Shown in pieces: positions 1-5,647 of a stretch of DNA of 12,398 nt (the first letter of the stretch is position 1; each line of letters opens with the position of its first letter). Location of the stretch: the NCBI GenBank assembly GCA_040905045.1, contig JBBDSH010000010.1:1-12398 (forward strand), written 5' to 3'. The translations under genes and the position numbers were made by a program. The notes beneath the pieces were generated by a model. The model saw nothing but the letters and a program-made list of their open reading frames with translations. It was not told the DNA's origin and did not search any database. Origin of the DNA: JBBDSH01 sp040905045 (GTDB taxonomy: Bacteria; Pseudomonadota; Gammaproteobacteria; Eutrophobiales; Eutrophobiaceae).

Positions 1-75
1 AGCCTGTCCCGGACTTGATCCGGGAGATGCACCGTTTACGGAGCGAAGGATGCAACGCCGATCCCGGCGCGAACT
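1..75. repeat. Diverged REP-like palindromic element, cut by the window edge
   Basis: This lies between the infC stop and the unseen next gene. It contains the hairpin TCCCGG-ACTTGAT-CCGGGA (about 9-27) and ends in CCGGCGCGAA, the same terminus as the REP-type elements at 3006-3092 and elsewhere. The central TAGGAG core seen in the other copies has decayed. In related bacteria this gap separates infC from rpmI, so the element probably sits inside the IF3-L35-L20 operon. It is assigned to the repeat family by partial similarity only. Confidence 0.5.
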
Positions 76-103
76 CCTCACTCCTTACACCTTACTCCTC
101 ACT
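76..103 (-). repeat. Four-unit heptanucleotide array overlapping the infC stop
   Basis: On the minus strand four 7-mers follow one another: AGTGAGG, AGTAAGG, TGTAAGG, AGTGAGG. The infC stop codon TGA (101-99) lies inside the first unit. Every unit contains TGA or TAA at the same place, and because 7 is not a multiple of 3 the array carries stops in all three frames. It runs straight into the REP-like element at 1-75. Confidence 0.8.
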
Positions 104-614
104 TTCTAGGTGTTATAACCATCACCATCTGCCGCCCTTCCATCTTCGGCTGCTGCTCCACCTGTGCTATCTCCGTCACGTCTTCCTCGACCCGGGCCAG
201 CATCTGCGCACCCAGTTCCTGGTGGGCCATTTCCCGGCCGCGAAAACGTAACGTTACCTTGACCTTGTCACCGTGTTCCAGGAAACGGAATATATTCCGC
301 ATCTTGATCTGGTAATCGCCTTCATCGGTTCCCGGCCGGAACTTCACTTCCTTGATCTGGATCTGTTTCTGTTTTTTCTTGGCCGCCTGTTTTTTCTTGC
401 TTTGATCAAACTGGAACTTGCCGAAATCCATAACCCGGCAGACCGGCGGTTCGGCATTGGGCACGATTTCCACCAAATCCAGTTCCGCCTCCTCGGCAAT
501 CTCCAGGGCCTTGGCGACAGGCATGACGCCTATCTGTTCACCGTCTTTTCCGATCAATCGAATTTCCGGAGAAGTAATCTCCTCATTCAGGCGGTTCGAC
601 TTGTCCGCAGCGAT
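99..614 (-). CDS. infC: Translation initiation factor IF-3, non-canonical AUC start
   Basis: IF3 binds the 30S subunit, keeps it apart from 50S and checks start codon and initiator tRNA pairing. The 171-residue reading contains the N-terminal domain with NRLNEEI near residue 7 and VMDFGKFQFDQ, a Lys-rich linker (KKKQAAKKKQKQ), and the C-terminal domain with KFRPGTDEGDYQIKM and RFRGREMAHQELG. Its length matches the family. There is no in-frame ATG or GTG between the thrS stop and the conserved N-terminus. The first ordinary alternative, TTG at 557, would delete NRLNEEI. An ATC codon at 614-612 sits 8 nt after a GGAGG, so I take AUC as the start. The thrS stop lies 3 nt upstream and in the same frame. 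AUU starts are known for infC in E. coli and give autoregulation; the same control is inferred here. The gene ends within a heptad array. Confidence 0.93.
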   Translation of the reverse strand: MAADKSNRLNEEITSPEIRLIGKDGEQIGVMPVAKALEIAEEAELDLVEIVPNAEPPVCRVMDFGKFQFDQSKKKQAAKKKQKQIQIKEVKFRPGTDEGDYQIKMRNIFRFLEHGDKVKVTLRFRGREMAHQELGAQMLARVEEDVTEIAQVEQQPKMEGRQMVMVITPRK

Positions 615-617
615 ATT

Positions 618-2543
618 CTAATCCTCCAAAAAGTTACGACCGCGGCACGCGATGTCCTCGTTGAGGCGTTCCAGGAAGGCTTCGGGACTCATCCCGCCCA
701 GGTCCTGGCCCGTTCGCGTACGCACGGCCACAGTATTGTCGTTTTCCTCGCGCGCTCCCACAATCAGCATGTACGGGATGCGCTGCATAGCGTGTTCGCG
801 AATTTTAAGGCCGATCGTTTCATTTCTCAAGTCGGATTCCGCCCTGACGCCTTGATTTTTCAGCATTTCCGTCACTTTTTCCGCGTAGGCTTCCTGTTTT
901 TCGGTGATCGAGGCCACACGGACCTGGATCGGGGCCAGCCAGGGCGGAAACGAACCGGCGTAATGCTCGATGAGAATGCCGATAAACCGCTCCAGGGAGC
1001 CCAGAATGGCCCGGTGCAGCATCACCGGTACCTGTTTCTCGCTGTGATCGTCGATATAGCCGGCCCCCAGCCGCTCCGGCATGGAAAAATCCACCTGGAT
1101 GGTGCCGCACTGCCAGACCCGCCCCAGGCAGTCCCTGAGGGAAAACTCGATCTTGGGCCCGTAGAACGCCCCCTCGCCCGGCTGCAGATCCCAGTCCAGA
1201 CCGGTGGTGTCGAGAGCCCGTTCCAGGGCCTTTTCCGCCTTGTCCCAGACGGCGTCCGAGCCCACACGCTGCTCGGGCCGGGTGGACAACTTCACCAGGA
1301 TGTCGTCGAAACCGAAGTCGGCGTAAACCTCGAACAAAAGCTGGATGAAATCCGCCACCTCGGCCTGGATCTGGTCCTCGGTACAGAAAATATGCGCATC
1401 GTCCTGGGTCATGCCGCGCACCCGCATGAGGCCGTGCAGGGCGCCGGACTGCTCGTTGCGGTGGCAGGAACCGAATTCCGCCATGCGCAGAGGCAGATCC
1501 CGGTGGCTTTTCAGGCCCTGATTGAAAATCTGCACGTGGGCCGGGCAGTTCATGGGCTTGACGGCGTAATCCCGATTCTCCGAATGGGTCAGGAACATGA
1601 AATCGTCAAACTTTGACAGGTGACCGGATTTCTCCCACAGGACCGTGTCGATGATCTGCGGCGTACGCACTTCTTCGTAACCACGGAAACGCAGTTTGTC
1701 GCGGATGTAATCCTCCAGCACCCGGAACAAGGTCCAGCCGCGGGCGTGCCAGAAGACCATGCCCGGCGCCTCTTCCTGGAAATGGAACAGATCCAGCTTG
1801 CGGCCGATCTTGCGGTGGTCGCGCTTTTCCGCCTCCTCCAGCCGGTGCAGATACTGTTTCAGGGATTTCTTGTCCGGCCAGGCGGTACCGTAGACCCGCT
1901 GCAGCATTTCATTGCCGGAATCGCCGCGCCAGTAGGCGCCGGCCAGCTTGGTCAGCTTGAAGGCCTTGAGCTTGCCGGTGCTGGGAATATGCGGCCCGCG
2001 GCAGAGATCGATGAATTCCCCCTGCTTATAGAGGGAAATCTCCTCACCGGCGGGAATGGAAGCGATGATCTCCGCCTTGTATTCCTCGCCCATGCCGCGG
2101 AAAAATTCCACCGCCTCGTCCCGGTCCATGACCGTGCGGCTGACCGGGTAGTCCGCCTTTGACAGTTCCTCCATCTTCTTTTCAATGGCTTCCATATCCT
2201 CCGGCGTAAAAGCGCGCTCGTAGGCGAAATCGTAATAGAAACCGTCCTCCACCACCGGACCGATGGTGACCTGGGCCTCGGGGAACAGTTCCTTCACCGC
2301 CTGGGCCATGAGGTGGGCGCAGGAATGGCGCAGGATATCCAGACCCTCCGGGTCCTTGTCAGTAATGATCCGCAGGCGGCCGTCTTCCTCGATGGTATAA
2401 GAGGCGTCCACCAGTTTGCCGTCCATTTCACCGGCCAGCGTGGCCTTGGCCAGGCCGGGGCCGATATCGGCGGCCACGTCCAGTACCGAAACCGGATGAT
2501 CGAATGCTTTCTGACTGCCGTCGGGAAGTGTAATAACAGGCAT
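618..2543 (-). CDS. thrS: Threonyl-tRNA synthetase
   Basis: This enzyme charges tRNA-Thr with threonine in the cytoplasm and edits mischarged serine. The 641 residues match the full bacterial length. Domains in order are: N-terminal TGS domain (about 1-62); editing domain with H73 and H77 in RHSCAHLMAQ and the CRGPH motif (C181, H185); the class II catalytic core with zinc ligands at C333 (MNCPAH), H384 (DDAH) and H510 (VMLHRAILGSLERF); and a C-terminal anticodon-binding domain from about residue 535. All expected catalytic and zinc residues are present. The ATG start has AGGAGG 5 nt upstream. infC follows after 3 nt, in the conserved thrS-infC order. tRNA-Val lies 72 bp upstream with no evident terminator between, so the two may share a transcript. 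I could not recognise an E. coli-like anticodon-mimic operator in the short leader. Confidence 0.98.
   Translation of the reverse strand: MPVITLPDGSQKAFDHPVSVLDVAADIGPGLAKATLAGEMDGKLVDASYTIEEDGRLRIITDKDPEGLDILRHSCAHLMAQAVKELFPEAQVTIGPVVEDGFYYDFAYERAFTPEDMEAIEKKMEELSKADYPVSRTVMDRDEAVEFFRGMGEEYKAEIIASIPAGEEISLYKQGEFIDLCRGPHIPSTGKLKAFKLTKLAGAYWRGDSGNEMLQRVYGTAWPDKKSLKQYLHRLEEAEKRDHRKIGRKLDLFHFQEEAPGMVFWHARGWTLFRVLEDYIRDKLRFRGYEEVRTPQIIDTVLWEKSGHLSKFDDFMFLTHSENRDYAVKPMNCPAHVQIFNQGLKSHRDLPLRMAEFGSCHRNEQSGALHGLMRVRGMTQDDAHIFCTEDQIQAEVADFIQLLFEVYADFGFDDILVKLSTRPEQRVGSDAVWDKAEKALERALDTTGLDWDLQPGEGAFYGPKIEFSLRDCLGRVWQCGTIQVDFSMPERLGAGYIDDHSEKQVPVMLHRAILGSLERFIGILIEHYAGSFPPWLAPIQVRVASITEKQEAYAEKVTEMLKNQGVRAESDLRNETIGLKIREHAMQRIPYMLIVGAREENDNTVAVRTRTGQDLGGMSPEAFLERLNEDIACRGRNFLED
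623..627 (-). promoter_or_regulatory. Shine-Dalgarno GGAGG deciding the infC AUC start
   Basis: GGAGG is formed by the last codons of thrS (TTG GAG GAT). It lies 8 nt from the ATC at 614-612 and about 65 nt from the next conventional candidate, TTG at 557. The spacing supports AUC initiation and translational coupling between thrS and infC. Confidence 0.75.
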
Positions 2544-2548
2544 GCTGT

Positions 2549-2554
2549 CCTCCT
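2549..2554 (-). promoter_or_regulatory. thrS ribosome binding site AGGAGG
   Basis: A perfect AGGAGG lies 5 nt before the thrS ATG (2543-2541). It is strong and confirms the start. Confidence 0.8.
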
Positions 2555-2615
2555 TTCAGTGGTGGCCCCTACAATGGGTCACGTGCCGGGACTTGAGTAA
2601 GTCGTTGATAAAAAT

Positions 2616-2692
2616 TGGTAGGCGCGAGTGGACTCGAACCACCGACCCCCACCATGTCAAGGTGGTGCTCTAACCAGCTGAGCTACGCGCCT
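2616..2692 (-). tRNA. tRNA-Val (anticodon GAC)
   Basis: The 77-nt cloverleaf has acceptor arms AGGCGCG and CGCGCCT, a D-arm with AGCTCAGCTGGTTAGAGC, an anticodon stem CCACC/GGTGG around the loop TTGACAT (anticodon GAC), a T-arm with GGTTCGAGTCC, discriminator A and a genomically encoded CCA at the 3' end. It is 72 bp upstream of thrS on the same strand and has its own promoter. Confidence 0.97.
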
Positions 2693-2714
2693 GCGGGTCG
2701 TTCAAAGGCCGCAT

Positions 2715-2743
2715 AGGATACAAACCCGGAGGGGAATAAACAA
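2715..2743 (-). promoter_or_regulatory. Sigma-70 promoter of tRNA-Val (possibly also thrS-infC)
   Basis: On the minus strand a -35 box TTGTTT (2743-2738) is followed by a 17-bp spacer and a -10 box TATCCT (2720-2715). Transcription would start near 2708, about 15 nt before the mature tRNA. The sequence after the -10 is GC-rich (GCGGCC), as in stringently controlled stable-RNA promoters. A REPIN starts only 6 bp upstream of the -35. Confidence 0.65.
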
Positions 2744-2749
2744 GGCTTT

Positions 2750-3005
2750 ATTCGGCCCGGGGGCGGGCCTCCTACAAGCTTCGTTTCACTCCGCGGCCAA
2801 ACCCTGCTTGTAGGAGCGGCGACCCCGGCTTACAGCATGCCGGGGCAGGCTCTGCCGCGAATCATCTTCTATCAACCATTCGGCCCGGGGGCGGGCCTCC
2901 TACAAGCTTCGTTTCACTCCGCGGCCAAACCCTGCTTGTAGGAGCGGCGACCCCGGCTTACAGCATGCCGGGGCAGGCTCTGCCGCGAATCATCTTCTAT
3001 CAACC
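2750..3005. repeat. Two perfect tandem 128-bp REPIN units
   Basis: Units 2750-2877 and 2878-3005 read identically base for base. Each holds a REPIN-like element (ATTCGG to CGAATC, 114 bp) plus a 14-bp tail, ATCTTCTATCAACC. Within the element two REP hairpins face each other: one reads TGTAGGAG on the minus strand, the other TGTAGGAG on the plus strand, separated by a spacer with CCAAACCCTGC. The right-hand hairpin carries a nested CCCCGG/CCGGGG stem-loop in its loop. The GTAG at the foot of each hairpin is the known mark of REPs mobilised by RAYT transposases. Confidence 0.85.
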
Positions 3006-3092
3006 ATTCGGCGCGGGGTCGCGCCTCCTACAGGCTTCGTTTCACGCCGGCGTCAAACCCTGCTTGTAGGAGTGCCGACCCCGGCGCGAATC
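3006..3092. repeat. REPIN-like element abutting the maeB stop
   Basis: This is a third, diverged element directly after the tandem pair. It has the same symmetric plan (ATTCGG, inverted TGTAGGAG cores, GCGAATC) but a CGCGCC-type hairpin and no nested stem-loop. Its last bases provide two of the three bases of the maeB stop codon (3093-3091). Confidence 0.8.
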
Positions 3093-5397
3093 AGTCACTT
3101 GTTACTTGTGACTTATCACTTGTCACTGCCTTCTCTCTGTCCTGCGCCTCCACCACGCTCAACGCCGTCATATTGACGATGCCACGCACGGTGACGGAAC
3201 TGGTAATAATGTGTACCGGCGCGCCGGTACCGATCAGCATGGGCCCGATGGAAACGCCGCCGCCCAGCATCTTCAGCAGATTATAGGCGATATTGGCCGC
3301 GTCCAGATTCGGCATGATGAACAGGTTCGCCTTGCCTTTCAGACGGGAACCGGGCAATACCCGGTTGCGGATCTCATCCGATAATGCCGCATCGGCATGC
3401 ATTTCCCCGTCCACGGCCAGACCCGGTTCCCGCTCGTGCAGCAGATTCACGGCCTTGCGCATTTTCATGGTGGAGGCGTTATGACGGGTGCCGAAGTTGG
3501 AATGGGACAGCAGCGCCGCGCGCGGTTTCATACCGAAACGCCGCACGGTCTCCGCCGCCAGCAGGGTCATTTCTACGATTTCCTCGGAATCGGGATCGGC
3601 GGTGACGTGGGTATCACAGATAAAAAACGTGCCGCTGGGCAGGACCATGACGGTCACCGCGGACAGATCCGACACGCCCTCCTTCTTGTCGATGATCTGA
3701 TCGATATGCTTAAGATGACTGATGTACGGCCCGACACTGCCGCACAGCATGGCATCCGCTTCGCCGCGCCGGACCATGAGTGCGGCGATGGCCGTGGGCT
3801 GGCTGCGCACCACGGTCTTGGCCTCGTCCGGCGAAATGCCGCGCCGCCCCAGTATCTCGTGGTACAGATTCCAGTATTCGTAATAGCGTTCATCGTGGTG
3901 GATATTGACGCATTCGAAATCCCGGCCCGCTTCCAGCCGCAGGCCCAGTTCCCGAATGCGTTTCTCGATGACCTTGGGCCGGCCGATGAGGATCGGCCTG
4001 GCCATGCCCTCGTCCACCACCTGCTGCACCGCCTGCAGGATATTTTTCTCCTCGCCTTCCGGATAGACCACGCGTCTCGGATCCTTCTTGGCCTCGTCGA
4101 AGACCGGGTTCATCAGCGTGCCGGTCTGGAAAACGAACTGCAGCAGCTTCTGCCGGTAGACCTTCATGTCCTCGATGGGCCGCGTGGCGACGCCGCTGTC
4201 CATGGCCGCGCGCGCCACGGCCGGCGCGACGCGGACAATCAGGCGCGGATCGAACGGTTTCGGAATCAGGTAATCCGGACCGAAACGCAAGTCACTGCCG
4301 CCGTAGGCCCGTGCGACAATTTCGGAAGGTTCGGCCATGGCCAGTTCGGCAATGGCGTGCACCGCCGCCATTTCCATTTCCAGATTGATGGTGGTGGCAC
4401 CCACATCCAGCGCACCGCGAAACAAATAGGGAAAGCAAAGGACGTTATTCACCTGGTTGGGAAAATCCGAGCGGCCGGTGGCGATAACGGCGTCCGGGTT
4501 GGCCGCCCGGGCTTCCTCGGGATCGATCTCCGGTTCCGGATTCGCCAGGGCGAAGATAACCGGCCGCGCCGCCATTTTCTTCACCATCTCCCTCGTCAAA
4601 ACACCGGGCGCGGACAGGCCCAGGAATACATCCGCATCCTCGATGACTTCATCCAGAGTGCGCGCATCCGTTTGCCGGGCGTAGACAGTCTGGTAGGAAT
4701 GCATAGTTTCACGGCCTTTATAAATAACACCGTCAATATCCGTGACGAATATATTCTCAAGCGGCAGGCCCATGCGCGTCAGCAAGCCCAGACAGGACAG
4801 TGCCGCGGCGCCGGCGCCGGACACCACCATCTTTACCTTGTCTAAATCCTTTTCCACCACGCGCAGGGCGTTGATGATGCCGGCGGCAACGATAATGGCG
4901 GTGCCGTGCTGATCGTCATGGAAAACGGGAATCGACATTCGTTCGCGCAGCTTCTCCTCGACGATAAAGCATTCCGGTGACTTAATGTCTTCCAGATTGA
5001 TGCCGCCAAAGGTGGGCTCCAGGCTGGCGATGATATCCACCAGCTTGTCCGGGTCCCGTTCGTTGATCTCCAGATCGAACACATCGATACCGGCGAATTT
5101 CTTGAACAGAACACCCTTGCCTTCCATGACCGGCTTGGCCGCCAGCGGGCCGATGGGCCCCAGGCCCAACACAGCGGAACCATTGGTGACCACCGCCACA
5201 AGGTTGCCGCGCGCGGTCAATTCCGATGCCTTCAGCGGTGATTCAACGATCTCGGCACAGGCCGCCGCCACGCCGGGGGAATAGGCCAGCGATAAATCAT
5301 GCTGATTGGCCAGGGGTTTGGTGGCGCGTATAGCAATTTTCCCCGCGGGGGCCTGACGGTGATATTCCAGCGCTGCGTCGCGCAGTTCGTCTTTCAT
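3091..5397 (-). CDS. maeB: NADP-type malic enzyme with C-terminal phosphotransacetylase-like domain
   Basis: The protein converts malate to pyruvate and CO2, normally yielding NADPH, and links the TCA cycle to pyruvate and acetyl-CoA supply. Visible motifs are SLAYSPGVA (Y39), MEGKGVLFKKFAGID (catalytic Lys region, about 91-105), VFHDDQHGTA (158-167), a dinucleotide-binding loop SGAGAAAL (193-200) and FALANPEPEI (282-291). From about residue 435 a phosphotransacetylase-like domain begins (RRVVYPEGEEKNI). In the MaeB family that domain is regulatory rather than catalytic. At 768 residues it is slightly longer than E. coli MaeB; the excess at the end is encoded by a heptad array. The ATG start fits the family N-terminus. 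The leader is itself a heptad array and shows no Shine-Dalgarno. A TATTAT at 5496-5491 could be a -10, but I see no convincing -35. NADP specificity is inferred from the family. Confidence 0.95.
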   Translation of the reverse strand: MKDELRDAALEYHRQAPAGKIAIRATKPLANQHDLSLAYSPGVAAACAEIVESPLKASELTARGNLVAVVTNGSAVLGLGPIGPLAAKPVMEGKGVLFKKFAGIDVFDLEINERDPDKLVDIIASLEPTFGGINLEDIKSPECFIVEEKLRERMSIPVFHDDQHGTAIIVAAGIINALRVVEKDLDKVKMVVSGAGAAALSCLGLLTRMGLPLENIFVTDIDGVIYKGRETMHSYQTVYARQTDARTLDEVIEDADVFLGLSAPGVLTREMVKKMAARPVIFALANPEPEIDPEEARAANPDAVIATGRSDFPNQVNNVLCFPYLFRGALDVGATTINLEMEMAAVHAIAELAMAEPSEIVARAYGGSDLRFGPDYLIPKPFDPRLIVRVAPAVARAAMDSGVATRPIEDMKVYRQKLLQFVFQTGTLMNPVFDEAKKDPRRVVYPEGEEKNILQAVQQVVDEGMARPILIGRPKVIEKRIRELGLRLEAGRDFECVNIHHDERYYEYWNLYHEILGRRGISPDEAKTVVRSQPTAIAALMVRRGEADAMLCGSVGPYISHLKHIDQIIDKKEGVSDLSAVTVMVLPSGTFFICDTHVTADPDSEEIVEMTLLAAETVRRFGMKPRAALLSHSNFGTRHNASTMKMRKAVNLLHEREPGLAVDGEMHADAALSDEIRNRVLPGSRLKGKANLFIMPNLDAANIAYNLLKMLGGGVSIGPMLIGTGAPVHIITSSVTVRGIVNMTALSVVEAQDREKAVTSDKSQVTSD
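3093..3127 (-). repeat. Five-unit heptad array inside the maeB 3' end
   Basis: On the minus strand the units are AGTGACA, AGTGATA, AGTCACA, AGTAACA and AGTGACT. They are translated as the final MaeB residues VTSDKSQVTSD. Four of the five units contain TGA or TAA; the middle unit has TCA instead, at exactly the position that would otherwise stop the maeB frame. Confidence 0.8.
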
Positions 5398-5398
5398 T

Positions 5399-5475
5399 GT
5401 TCGTGGCTTGTGGCTCGTGGGTCGTGGTTCGTGGTTCGTGGTTCGTGGTTCGTGGTTCGTGGTTCGTGGTTCGTG
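5399..5475 (-). repeat. Eleven-unit GTTCGTG heptad array forming the maeB leader
   Basis: Read on the plus strand, eleven 7-mers run without a gap: GTTCGTG, GCTTGTG, GCTCGTG, GGTCGTG, then seven identical GTTCGTG. The array ends one base before the maeB start codon and so replaces the usual ribosome-binding region; on the mRNA it reads as repeated CACGAAC. The seven identical copies suggest recent slippage or expansion. Confidence 0.9.
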
Positions 5476-5503
5476 GTTGGTTATTCAAGAATAATAGCAT
5501 TCT

Positions 5504-5617
5504 ATTCGGCCCGGGGCCTGTCCCGGCATGTAGTAAGCCGGGAGCGGGCCTCCTACAGGCTCCGTTTTATCGCAGAGCCAAACCCTGCCTGTAGGAGCGG
5601 CGCCTTCGCCGCGAATC
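5504..5617. repeat. REPIN-like element between uvrB and maeB
   Basis: It runs from ATTCGGC to GCGAATC. The right hairpin is the simple form, GGCGCCTTCGCC. The left hairpin carries a nested TCCCGGCATG...GCCGGGA insertion. Inverted CTGTAGGAG cores flank a spacer containing AACCCTGC. A heptad array lies on each side (5399-5475 and 5620-5647). Confidence 0.8.
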
Positions 5618-5619
5618 TT

Positions 5620-5647
5620 TCAATTGTCAATTATCAATTTTCAATTA
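5620..5647 (-). repeat. Four-unit AT-rich heptad array supplying the uvrB stop
   Basis: Minus-strand units are TAATTGA, AAATTGA, TAATTGA and CAATTGA. The first three bases of the first unit (TAA, 5647-5645) are the uvrB stop codon. The period is 7, as in the other arrays, but the sequence is unrelated and very AT-rich. It ends 2 bp from the REPIN at 5504-5617. Confidence 0.8.

Noticed and set aside
273..1616. Long plus-strand open frame (447 aa) opposite infC and thrS
   Set aside because: It is antisense to two well-recognised genes, its translation shows no family motif, and GC-rich codon bias produces such shadow frames.
2750..3092. CRISPR array, suggested by the regular 128-bp repeats
   Set aside because: There are no unique spacers between short constant repeats; the units are identical along their whole length and are symmetric REP pairs.
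3397..4845. Long plus-strand open frame (482 aa) opposite maeB
   Set aside because: It is entirely antisense to the conserved malic enzyme reading and is rich in His/Gln/Arg with no recognisable domain.
5297..5500. Minus-strand frame translating the heptad array as NHEPRTT repeats
   Set aside because: It is a simple-repeat translation overlapping the maeB start in another frame, with no ribosome site or family support.
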